A stretch of DNA of 42,854 nt from PUPG01 sp964463915 (GTDB taxonomy: Bacteria > Bacteroidota > Bacteroidia > Bacteroidales > UBA7960): NCBI GenBank assembly GCA_964463915.1, contig CAYXEH010000018.1, forward strand, positions 1-42,854. Reading direction: 5' to 3'. This document shows, one piece after another, positions 17,635-25,238 of the stretch (position 1 is its first letter; every line of letters begins with the position of its first letter). The translations under genes were made by a program, and so were the position numbers. Below the pieces are notes generated by a model. It ran no database searches. It had not been told where the DNA came from and saw only the letters and a list, made by a program, of their open reading frames with translations.

Positions 17635-18647
17635 TGGAAAAAAACATATCACTCGGGCATGGCAGCGGTGGCCGCCTGATGCATTCCCTGATCAGGGACC
17701 TGTTTGTCAAATACTTTGACAACCCCTTTCTGGCACAGCAAAGCGACTCGGCTGTTTTAGACCTTTCTCCCGGGAAAACCGCATTTACCACCGATTCTTA
17801 CGTGATCGATCCCGTGTTCTTCCCAGGCGGAGACATCGGAAAACTGGCCGTCTGCGGCACGGCAAACGACCTGGCCGTAGCCGGAGCCACCCCGCGTTAT
17901 ATCACCGCCGCATTCATCATCGAGGAAGGCCTGCCTATGGAGGAGTTGGAACGCATTGTGGCCTCTATGGCCGAAGAGGCGAAAAATGCCGGCATACTTG
18001 TCGTTACAGGTGACACCAAAGTCGTGAACAAAGGCCAGTGCGACAAAATTTTCATCAATACCGCCGGAATCGGTCAGCTTGAGACAGCCCAGGCCCACAT
18101 CGGAACGGGAAAGAACATGGAGGCGGGTGACAAGATCATCCTTAACGGCCCCATTGCCCAGCACGGCATGGCGATCATGGCGGTACGCAATTTTGGCAAC
18201 TTCAACACCAATATTCAGTCAGACTGCGGCTGCCTCAACCACATGATCCGGGAAGTACTTGATACCGGGGCGAGGGTAAGATTCATGCGTGACGCCACCA
18301 GGGGCGGACTGGCCACTGTCATGTGCGAAATGGCCGCCCAAAGGGGCTTTGGAGTGGAAGTCAGCGAGGAAGATGTTCCTGTGGATGACAATGTACGCGG
18401 GATGTGCGAATTACTCGGATTTGATCCCTTTTACGTGGCCAATGAAGGAAAGCTGGTAATGGCCGTACACCCGGAGGACGCCGACCAGGTAATCCGGACA
18501 ATGAAAAACAACCCCCTCGGACGGGATGCAGCCGTGATCGGAGAACTGACCAGGGAACATCCTGGAAAGGCCGTTTTGCAAACTGCCATCGGGGGCAAAC
18601 GGATCATGGACATGCTGGCCGGAGAACAGCTTCCCAGGATCTGCTAA
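17631..18647 (+). CDS. hypE: carbamoyl dehydratase HypE
   Basis: This 338-residue AIR-synthase-like ATPase begins with the N-terminal glycine-rich block HGSGGRLMHSLI. It also has FTTDSYVIDPVFFPGGDIGKLAVCGT, split here by convention as FTTDSYVIDP and PGGDIG. It ends in LPRIC, whose C-terminal Cys (C338) is the thiol carbamoylated by HypF and dehydrated to thiocyanate. RDATRGGLATVMCE is the second ATP-site block. The start overlaps hypD by four bases (ATGATGG; either Met possible). All known catalytic elements are present, so the CN branch is predicted to work. Confidence 0.98.
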   Translation: MMEKNISLGHGSGGRLMHSLIRDLFVKYFDNPFLAQQSDSAVLDLSPGKTAFTTDSYVIDPVFFPGGDIGKLAVCGTANDLAVAGATPRYITAAFIIEEGLPMEELERIVASMAEEAKNAGILVVTGDTKVVNKGQCDKIFINTAGIGQLETAQAHIGTGKNMEAGDKIILNGPIAQHGMAIMAVRNFGNFNTNIQSDCGCLNHMIREVLDTGARVRFMRDATRGGLATVMCEMAAQRGFGVEVSEEDVPVDDNVRGMCELLGFDPFYVANEGKLVMAVHPEDADQVIRTMKNNPLGRDAAVIGELTREHPGKAVLQTAIGGKRIMDMLAGEQLPRIC

Positions 18648-18668
18648 TCAGAAAAAAGGCGAAAAATT

Positions 18669-19010
18669 ATGCATGAACTATCCATTGTCTCCAATATATT
18701 TGACATTGTGGAAGAAAACGCGGTCAAACACCAGGCCACGATCGTCCACGAAATTGAAGTGGATGTCGGGGAACTCGCCGGGATCGAATTTGATGCCCTG
18801 GAATTCGCCCTTGAAAATGCCCCGCGGGGCAAGATCCTGAAAGATTCCCGTGTGGTCATCAATAAAATTCAACCAAAAGCCAGATGCGAGGATTGTTGTC
18901 ACGTTTTTGTCACCACAGCATTTGCTGCTGCCTGTCCCCGCTGCACATCATCCCGGACACAAATCACAAGTGGTCATGAGTTGAAAATTAAGTCATTCCG
19001 GATGGATTGA
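18669..19010 (+). CDS. hypA: nickel metallochaperone HypA
   Basis: This 113-residue protein starts MHELSIV, with the N-terminal amine, H2 and E3 forming the nickel site. The zinc-structural site is C73-x2-C76 and C89-x2-C92. HypA works with HypB to load nickel into the hydrogenase large subunit after iron insertion. It follows hypE by 21 bases, in the same operon. A 147-base gap to hypB holds a candidate internal promoter. Confidence 0.96.
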   Translation: MHELSIVSNIFDIVEENAVKHQATIVHEIEVDVGELAGIEFDALEFALENAPRGKILKDSRVVINKIQPKARCEDCCHVFVTTAFAAACPRCTSSRTQITSGHELKIKSFRMD

Positions 19011-19121
19011 CATATCAGCACCATGGCCGGCACAATGATACCAAACCAGACAAGTATTCCGACAGGGATGACATTTTCCTGTTTGCCGGTATCCGGATCA
19101 CAAAATGTAAAAATTCCATAT

Positions 19122-19129
19122 TAACTTTG
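19122..19129 (+). promoter_or_regulatory. candidate internal -7 box for hypB-nikR
   Basis: TAACTTTG matches TAnnTTTG and lies 28 bases before the hypB ATG. Its final base begins GTAACAC (19129-19135), one half of the NikR-type operator seen in full upstream of cbiM. Promoter and half-site would thus overlap, which suits repression by NikR. Confidence 0.38.
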
Positions 19130-19157
19130 TAACACAACCACAAAATATTCAACCATT

Positions 19158-20033
19158 ATGTGCGACACCTGCGGCTGCGACCACCCAAACAGTACAACCT
19201 TTACCATCCCCGGTCAGGAACACAAACATGACCATTCCCATAACCATGACCAGACCCATGAGGAAGGTCACACCCATTCACATGCGCATTCACACGGGGA
19301 GGACCACATGCATGATCATCCCCACGGGCATTCGCATGAGCATGGACACGATCATGACCATGGCCACGACCACATCCGGGGCGGCTCCAAAGAAGTTCAG
19401 CTCGGGCAGGACGTGCTTGCGCAGAATAACCTGCTGGCCGAAAGGAACCGCGGCTATTTTGACGCCAAAAACATCATTGCCCTGAATATGGTGAGTTCTC
19501 CCGGTTCAGGAAAAACCACCGTGCTTGAAAAAACCATTACCGATCTCAAGGAAGCCCATGACTTTTTCGTAATAGAGGGAGATCAGCAGACACTAAACGA
19601 CGCCAACCGGATCAAGGCAACGGGTGCCCCCGTGATCCAGGTAAATACCGGCAACGGCTGTCACCTGGACGCCGATATGATCAACAAATCGGTGAAACAA
19701 CTAGGAGTCACCGACAATGCCATTCTGGTTATTGAGAATGTGGGCAACCTGGTCTGCCCGGCCATGTTTGACCTTGGTGAATCGCAGCGGGTGGTGGTCA
19801 TCAGCGTCACCGAGGGCGAAGACAAGCCGCTCAAATACCCCGGCATGTTTCACTCCTCTGACATCTGCCTGATCAATAAAACCGATCTGCTTCCCTATGT
19901 GGATTTCGATGTGGAAAAAGCCAAAGAATATGCCCTTCAGGTAAATCACCACCTGAAATTTTTTGAGATCTCCGCCAAAACAGGTGAAGGGATGGACACC
20001 TGGTATGAATGGCTGAATACGTGCAAGAAATAA
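19158..20033 (+). CDS. hypB: hydrogenase nickel incorporation GTPase HypB
   Basis: This 291-residue protein begins MCDTCGCDH, the CxxCGC high-affinity metal motif. A nickel-storage-type tract follows with 23 His in residues 22-72, mostly alternating with Asp, Gly or Ser. The GTPase domain (about 95-285) has SSPGSGKTT (Walker A), EGDQQTLND, the GNGCHLDADM metal site, IENVGNLVCP and NKTDLLP (guanine specificity). HypB powers nickel delivery with HypA. The long His tract implies nickel buffering as well as insertion. It heads the second half of the operon, 31 bases before nikR. Confidence 0.97.
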   Translation: MCDTCGCDHPNSTTFTIPGQEHKHDHSHNHDQTHEEGHTHSHAHSHGEDHMHDHPHGHSHEHGHDHDHGHDHIRGGSKEVQLGQDVLAQNNLLAERNRGYFDAKNIIALNMVSSPGSGKTTVLEKTITDLKEAHDFFVIEGDQQTLNDANRIKATGAPVIQVNTGNGCHLDADMINKSVKQLGVTDNAILVIENVGNLVCPAMFDLGESQRVVVISVTEGEDKPLKYPGMFHSSDICLINKTDLLPYVDFDVEKAKEYALQVNHHLKFFEISAKTGEGMDTWYEWLNTCKK

Positions 20034-20064
20034 CCCGGACCATTTCATTTATTATTCCTGAACC

Positions 20065-20466
20065 ATGAACATTCGCAGATTTGGTGTTTCGGTGGAAGAA
20101 AACATTCTCAGTGCCCTGGACACCTACGTTAGAAAACACAGCTTTCCGAACCGCTCGCGGGCCATTCGTCACCTGATCAAAAGCACCCTGGTGAATGAAA
20201 AAGTGGATCAGAACAAAATGGTGGCCGGTGCCATTGTGATTGTGTACGATCATCATCACAGGGAACTGAACAGCAAATTGATGCATGTGCAGCACGAATA
20301 CCACGATGCCATTTTATCCACCCAGCACGTTCATCTGGAGCATGATCTCTGCCTGGAAACCATTGCCGTCAAAGGCAATTCCAGAATCCTGCAGGAGCTT
20401 GCAGACAGGATCATCAGCACCAAAGGGATCAAGCACGGTAAGCTGGTCATGACAGATATTGAATAA
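20065..20466 (+). CDS. nikR: nickel-responsive regulator NikR
   Basis: This 133-residue protein has an N-terminal ribbon-helix-helix domain (RRFGVSVEENILSALD, then NRSRAIRHLI) and a C-terminal ACT-like nickel-sensing domain. The square-planar nickel ligands known from E. coli NikR are present as H77, H88, H90 and C96, within QHVHLEHDLC. NikR binds DNA when loaded with Ni2+ and usually represses nickel uptake genes. A matching operator lies upstream of cbiM about 17 kb away (37216-37243), and a half-site lies upstream of hypB. It is embedded in the hyp operon, between hypB and the TrmO-FmdE fusion. Confidence 0.94.
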   Translation: MNIRRFGVSVEENILSALDTYVRKHSFPNRSRAIRHLIKSTLVNEKVDQNKMVAGAIVIVYDHHHRELNSKLMHVQHEYHDAILSTQHVHLEHDLCLETIAVKGNSRILQELADRIISTKGIKHGKLVMTDIE

Positions 20467-20519
20467 GGCAGGGGAAATAAAGCAGGGCACAAACCCGTAA
20501 AGCACAAAAGACAACAGAC

Positions 20520-21641
20520 ATGGAACCATACACTTTCTCACCCGTGGGAGTTATTCACAATCACATCAACGAACCGGACGACTACCGAAGAATCAAGGGA
20601 AAGCCCAGCACAATTGAAATTTTTGATGCCTATACGGATGCCCTGCTGGGAATAGAAGCCAACGATTACCTGGACATCATTTTCCATTTTCACCAATCAA
20701 CCCCGGCTATGCAAACCGCCACCCACAGCAACCCCGGGGTGCTTCGCGGAGTTTTTGGCAGCCGGAGCAGGAGAAGACCCAACCTCATCGGAAGCACCAC
20801 GGTAAAACTGCTGGAACGTAATGGAAACAGCCTGGTGGTAGAGGGGCTGGATGCGATCAGTGGCACCCCGGTATTGGACATCAAGAATTGCGACACCTCC
20901 ATGTTTGCCTATGAACAGGATCAAAACCCGATCCACCAGGGGAAACTGAAAAGCAACCCGCGCATCGACATCCGCAATGAGATATATGCCCGTCGTACGG
21001 AATCCCTTATGATCAAAGCCGGGCAAATACACGGACATTATTGCCCGGGACTGGCCCTGGGCATTATGGCTGCCACCCACGCCATGAATCAACTGGAGGC
21101 CGAGAGTGACGGCATGGAAGATTTGCTGGCAATCACCGAAACCAACAACTGCTTTTCTGACGGGGTTCAGTTTGTTACAGGATGTACTTTCGGAAACAAT
21201 GCATTAATATTCAAGGATATTGGAAAAACAGGCTTTACCCTTACCCGGCGCAATGGCAAAGGAGTACGCGTGGCCCTCCGCCCGCAATCCCGGCAGGTGA
21301 TCAAAGAAGCCTTCCCGGATTTCGAAGAATTGTATAAAAAAGTGGTGGATCAACAGGATCACTCACCCGAAATGATCAACGCTTACAAAAAAAAGGCAGT
21401 AGATCGTTCCTTCGGTACCCTCAGCCTTGATTTCGACAAATTGTTCAAGGTGGAAGAAGTAAATATTGAGATCCCGGGCTATGCAAAAATCCACGAAAGT
21501 GTGATTTGCGACCGTTGCGGCGAAAGCATCATGAAGACCCGGGCAGTGAACACAACAGACGACAACTGGCGCTGTCTCCCTTGTGGGGAACTCCCCTTTG
21601 ATACACTGGACGGCAACGGCATTCATTGCCATGAGGCATAG
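20520..21641 (+). CDS. TrmO(TsaA)-like / FmdE-like fusion protein
   Basis: This 373-residue two-domain protein is last in the hyp operon, 53 bases after nikR. Residues 1-135 resemble TsaA/TrmO: SPVGVIHNH, then RGVFGSRSRRRPNLIGST (76-93) and VEGLDAISGTPVLDIK. That family includes a SAM-dependent tRNA t6A37 methyltransferase. Residues about 165-312 resemble FmdE, a protein of formylmethanofuran dehydrogenase operons, with HGHYCPGLALG (H171, H173, C175), NNCFSDGVQ (C211) and TGCTFGNNALIFKDIGKTGF (C222). The end carries a zinc-ribbon C330-x2-C333...C352-x2-C355. Neither domain has an established hydrogenase role. Location suggests a metal-related step in cofactor assembly or nickel control, but that is inference. 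Confidence 0.85.
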   Translation: MEPYTFSPVGVIHNHINEPDDYRRIKGKPSTIEIFDAYTDALLGIEANDYLDIIFHFHQSTPAMQTATHSNPGVLRGVFGSRSRRRPNLIGSTTVKLLERNGNSLVVEGLDAISGTPVLDIKNCDTSMFAYEQDQNPIHQGKLKSNPRIDIRNEIYARRTESLMIKAGQIHGHYCPGLALGIMAATHAMNQLEAESDGMEDLLAITETNNCFSDGVQFVTGCTFGNNALIFKDIGKTGFTLTRRNGKGVRVALRPQSRQVIKEAFPDFEELYKKVVDQQDHSPEMINAYKKKAVDRSFGTLSLDFDKLFKVEEVNIEIPGYAKIHESVICDRCGESIMKTRAVNTTDDNWRCLPCGELPFDTLDGNGIHCHEA

Positions 21642-21749
21642 CCGCCCGCTCTCGGCCATTCACTCATGCCATATATCCGGGTAAAATTATCAGGGCGGCC
21701 AGGGGTCACCGGAAGGGCATCACACACGGCAGCGGGCAATCACATCAGG

Positions 21750-22205
21750 CTATAACTTTGCTACGAAATCTTTCATGTGGTCAAAAGCGGCATACATATT
21801 TTCTTCTGCTTCAGGGGTCAGTTCTTCCTTAAAGTCATAAGCATACCCCTTAATGTGTAACACATATGCCTCGGGAGACTTATTGTAAATCTTCCGGCAA
21901 AGATCCACCACGTAAGACACCGAAACTGCATGCATGGTAAACTCAATGGTGGCATCATCCGGTACGACCGTCTCCAGTTTATAATCCTCCAACTCTTCCA
22001 CTACACTGGCATCCACAAAGATCACCACATCATAATCAGCAATCACCGCCGCATCCTCGATGTTCAGCTGGTAGTTGCAATCAGTACTGATGTGCGACAA
22101 CTTTCTCTCCCTGAGCCACTGGTCAAATAACTCAATGAAACGGGCACCCAGTCCGTCGTCCTGCCGGCCGGGGTTTCCGTATCCGTAAATCAATATTTTT
22201 TGCAT
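21750..22205 (-). CDS. hydrogenase maturation protease (HoxW/HycI type)
   Basis: This 151-residue protein begins MQKILIYGYGNPGRQDDGLG, the GxGNxxxxDDGxG start of hydrogenase endopeptidases. Metal-sensing residues equivalent to those of HybD are D16, D65 (FVDASV) and H92 (TMHAVS). It should cleave the 24-residue tail of HoxH after nickel insertion, closing the active site. It lies downstream of hoxH on the same strand, but a strong terminator sits between them, so it may need its own promoter or readthrough. It converges on the TrmO-FmdE gene. Confidence 0.93.
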   Translation of the reverse strand: MQKILIYGYGNPGRQDDGLGARFIELFDQWLRERKLSHISTDCNYQLNIEDAAVIADYDVVIFVDASVVEELEDYKLETVVPDDATIEFTMHAVSVSYVVDLCRKIYNKSPEAYVLHIKGYAYDFKEELTPEAEENMYAAFDHMKDFVAKL

Positions 22206-22414
22206 TTGGTTTTAGCTATTTCTGTTTTCAAAACCTTTCAATATGCCCTTATTTGGTAGTAATTGGTCCAACCACACTCCCTGACCGCATAAGTTTTACG
22301 CCCGGCATATTTCGATAACTTCCAGGCAAAGGCACAATTCATTGCCCGCCTCCGGCGAATAGTCTGTAAATATAAAATAGTTTGTAACCAGGCCACGGGG
22401 TACCAGGCTAAAAC

Positions 22415-22445
22415 AAAAAGTCCGTCAGGTAATGACGGACTTTTT
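22415..22445 (-). terminator. intrinsic terminator of the hox operon
   Basis: A perfect inverted repeat AAAAAGTCCGTCA / TGACGGACTTTTT with a five-base loop (GGTAA) lies 19 bases beyond the hoxH stop. The stem ends in a T-run on both strands, so it could work in either direction. Confidence 0.9.
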
Positions 22446-22464
22446 ATCTGATCCGGATCAATAT

Positions 22465-23916
22465 TTACGATTTGTAATGATCCAGTTCTTCGTCATCAGG
22501 TCCGTAAAGCTTGATGTCCAGAGGCATTTTACCCAGGGCATGGGTGGCGCAACTCAGGCAGGGATCATAAGCCCTGATGGCTACCTCAACCGCATTCTTC
22601 ATGGGTTCGGTAATCACAGCCTTACCTGTCATCATATTTTTGGACACAATATTCACGGAACGGTTCATCGGCTCGTTGTTGTTGGTAGTGGAGACGATAA
22701 GGTTTGCCATGGTGATCTGGTCATCCTCATTGATCTTATAATGATGGAAGAGTGTGCCGCGGGGGGCTTCAAGCAGGCCAACACCTTCGTGCTGTTTGTC
22801 TCCTTTAACCACCAGGTCATCTTTCTGCAAGTCAGGATCTTCCAGTAATTCCTTCATCACCTCCGCCGAATGCAGCAACTCGATCAGCCTTGCCCAGTGA
22901 GTATGCAGGCAATAATTGTTCGGCTTGCCATTGGTATGTGCCCTGAATGCTTCAAACTCCTTCTGCGCTTTTGGCGTGGGGATAAAGTCACAGGTATTCA
23001 GGCGGGCCAGAGGACCCACACGATACCAGCCGTTATCCTTGCCAAGATGCTTCATATAGGGGAACTTCATGTAGCTCCAGTTGCGCACCTCTTCTTCAAT
23101 GTATTTGTAATACTCCTGATAATCCACATCATCAAGCACCCTGTTGCCTTCGGAATCCACTGCCCGTATCACACCGTGATAGAAATCCAGTGCACCGTCT
23201 TCCCTGACAAGGCTCAGGTGATTGGATGGGAAATGGGCAAAGTTGTCCACAAACTCACGGTTCTGCATGTAATAATCCTTAAACAGATCCACGGCAGCAC
23301 CTGCCCATTCGATCATCTTATCCACATTCATCGGGTCTTCGCCCTTGAGTAAGGTATCGCGTTCTCCAACGCTCAGGTTCTTGTTGATGCCCCCGGGAAT
23401 CGCTCCCGTACCATGGATCTTCTTACCGGCAGTAAAATTGATCACTTCCTGACCAAACTTACGCATCAGTACCCCCTGGGTAGCAAGTTCCGGAAACTTC
23501 TGGGCAACTCCGACCACGTTACGAATTGCCGGATCGGCATCATAACCAAGGAGAAAATCAGGTGAGGAAAGGTGAAAGAAGTGAAGGGCATGTGACTGGA
23601 ACATCTGTCCGTAATGCATCAGCCTTCTCATCTTCTCCCCGGTAGCAGTCAGCCCTTTACCGGTACCTGCACCCACAATCACGTCAAGGGCTTTTGCCGC
23701 AGCCAGGTGGTGACTCACCGGGCAAATACCGCAAAGGCGCTGAACCAACACAGGCGCTTCCCAATAAGGCCTGCCCTGCACAAAACGTTCAAAACCACGA
23801 AATTCCACAATGTGCAGTCGTGTTTGCTGCACGTTCATTTTACTATCGAGATGAATGGTCACTTTTCCGTGACCTTCAACCCGCGTTACAGGTTCTATTG
23901 TTATTTTTTGTGCCAT
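22465..23916 (-). CDS. hoxH: NAD-linked [NiFe] hydrogenase large subunit
   Basis: This 483-residue catalytic subunit begins with IEPVTRVEGHGKVTIHL. The two nickel-iron motifs are RLCGICPVSH (C62, C65) and DPCLSCATH (C453, C456, H459). After H459 there is a 24-residue tail starting ALGKMPL, the peptide removed by the maturation protease. These motifs and the HoxFUY partners place it in group 3 (3d-like), the soluble NAD(P)-coupled hydrogenases. It splits or forms H2 in the cytoplasm and passes electrons to HoxY. It is last of hoxFUYH, 15 bases after hoxY, and is followed by the terminator at 22415-22445. Confidence 0.97.
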   Translation of the reverse strand: MAQKITIEPVTRVEGHGKVTIHLDSKMNVQQTRLHIVEFRGFERFVQGRPYWEAPVLVQRLCGICPVSHHLAAAKALDVIVGAGTGKGLTATGEKMRRLMHYGQMFQSHALHFFHLSSPDFLLGYDADPAIRNVVGVAQKFPELATQGVLMRKFGQEVINFTAGKKIHGTGAIPGGINKNLSVGERDTLLKGEDPMNVDKMIEWAGAAVDLFKDYYMQNREFVDNFAHFPSNHLSLVREDGALDFYHGVIRAVDSEGNRVLDDVDYQEYYKYIEEEVRNWSYMKFPYMKHLGKDNGWYRVGPLARLNTCDFIPTPKAQKEFEAFRAHTNGKPNNYCLHTHWARLIELLHSAEVMKELLEDPDLQKDDLVVKGDKQHEGVGLLEAPRGTLFHHYKINEDDQITMANLIVSTTNNNEPMNRSVNIVSKNMMTGKAVITEPMKNAVEVAIRAYDPCLSCATHALGKMPLDIKLYGPDDEELDHYKS

Positions 23917-23931
23917 TATTCCACTTTTTGT

Positions 23932-24480
23932 TTAATCAAACTTAACTAATTCATAGGGGATCTTCAGCTCATCGCCGGTAACAAGTGCCACAACGGCCTC
24001 CCAGATCAGGTCAGCACGAGGAGGGCATCCGGGAAGGTAATAATCCACCTTCACAATCTCGTGCAGGGGATACACTTTATCCAGAATGATCGGCAATTCC
24101 TCGTCATTGGGCATGATCTTTTCCTTGTTCTCCCCAACGGTAACCCCGTCACAATAGGCCTCATCCAGACACTCCTTCACGGGAATCCCGTTCCGCATTG
24201 CCGGCAACCCACCCATAATGGCGCATTCACCCAGTGAGATCAGTATATCACATTTATCCCTGAATTCCTTGAGCACTTCCACATTCTCGGTATTGCAGCA
24301 TCCACCTTCTATGATACCGACATTGCACCTTTGTGTAAACTCCTTAATGTCATTGATGGGTGATTTGTTAAAATCAACAAGCTCGATCAGTTTTAAAATC
24401 CTGTCATCGATATCCAGAAGCGACATATGGCATCCGAAACATCCTGCCAAAGAAGCTGTTGCTATGATAGGTTTACTCAT
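23932..24480 (-). CDS. hoxY: [NiFe] hydrogenase small subunit
   Basis: This 182-residue protein is a short small subunit with only the proximal [4Fe-4S] site, as in HoxY. Ligands are C14 and C17 (AGCFGCHMS), C86 (LGECAIMGG) and C152 (PGCPP). EGGCCNTENVE (C61, C62) adds two further cysteines typical of this group. There is no Tat signal and no membrane tail, so the enzyme is cytoplasmic. It relays electrons between HoxH and the iron-sulfur chain of HoxU. It is spaced 17 bases from hoxU and 15 from hoxH. Confidence 0.96.
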   Translation of the reverse strand: MSKPIIATASLAGCFGCHMSLLDIDDRILKLIELVDFNKSPINDIKEFTQRCNVGIIEGGCCNTENVEVLKEFRDKCDILISLGECAIMGGLPAMRNGIPVKECLDEAYCDGVTVGENKEKIMPNDEELPIILDKVYPLHEIVKVDYYLPGCPPRADLIWEAVVALVTGDELKIPYELVKFD

Positions 24481-24497
24481 TTTATTTTCCTCCTTTT

Positions 24498-25202
24498 TTA
24501 TTTTTGAGAACTTTCAACATCCGAGCCAATGGGTAACTTGTCATACTTCCGGGTTCCGATTGGCTGCGCGAAACCAACTTCCTTGCGGAGAATGGCTCCG
24601 ACAGGACAAATATCCATTGCTTTCTGCGCGAGCTCTTCGCTCATGTTTTTGGCGAGTTCCTTATCCATGGAAATCTCGAGGTCTTTGCCCCGGTTTTTGA
24701 AAGCAAAGTAGCTCCTGCCCTGCTCATCCTTGATCATGCGAATACAGCGCTTGCAAAAGATGCAGCGGTTCTTTTCAAGGAAGATCTTCGGAGAGGCCGC
24801 ATCCAGTTCCCTGCGTTCAAAAGCATATGGAAAACGGGGAACCATCATCTGGTAGCGGTACCCGAGTCCCTGCAGGTCACAGTTGCCACTCTTTTCACAG
24901 GCGGGGCAAAAATGATTTCCTTCCACGAAAAGCATCTCCACGATGGCTTTCCTGATATCCTGGATTTCCGCAGTTTCACTTTCCACTTCCATGCCATCCT
25001 CAAGGGGGGTGGTGCAGGCAGTCATAAAGCGGCCATTCACCTTCACAGAACAGATCCGGCAGGATCCGGAAGGAATGACATCTTTCCAGTGGCAAAGAAC
25101 CGGAATATAAACGCCGTTTTCGGCAGCCGCGTCAACAAGGAACTGTCCTTTGGTACCCTCAAATTCTTTGCCATCAATTGTGAATTTTACTTTTTCACTC
25201 AT
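24498..25202 (-). CDS. hoxU: hydrogenase diaphorase iron-sulfur subunit HoxU
   Basis: The start at 25202 (MSEKVKFTIDG) gives 234 residues; an ATG eight codons earlier (25226) is possible. The protein resembles the N-terminal part of NuoG. A [2Fe-2S] ferredoxin domain has C37, C48, C51 and C63. A His-Cys3 [4Fe-4S] site has H97, C99, C102 and C108 (GNHFCPACEKSGNCDLQ). A further [4Fe-4S] site has C147, C150, C153 and C199 (CPVGAI). It wires HoxY to the flavin subunit HoxF. It sits 36 bases downstream of hoxF, in the same operon. Confidence 0.95.
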   Translation of the reverse strand: MSEKVKFTIDGKEFEGTKGQFLVDAAAENGVYIPVLCHWKDVIPSGSCRICSVKVNGRFMTACTTPLEDGMEVESETAEIQDIRKAIVEMLFVEGNHFCPACEKSGNCDLQGLGYRYQMMVPRFPYAFERRELDAASPKIFLEKNRCIFCKRCIRMIKDEQGRSYFAFKNRGKDLEISMDKELAKNMSEELAQKAMDICPVGAILRKEVGFAQPIGTRKYDKLPIGSDVESSQK

Positions 25203-25238
25203 TGTATATTGGTTTTTTCTGGTCACTAGATTGATTGA

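Noticed and set aside
19200..19380. His-codon-rich repeat tract as a tandem repeat or CRISPR-like array
   Set aside because: It encodes the nickel-binding His tract of HypB in frame; the periodicity comes from alternating His codons.
21641..21699. GCCGCCC/GGGCGGC inverted repeat after the TrmO-FmdE gene as a terminator
   Set aside because: The arms are 45 bases apart and no T-run follows on the plus strand, so it is not a convincing terminator.
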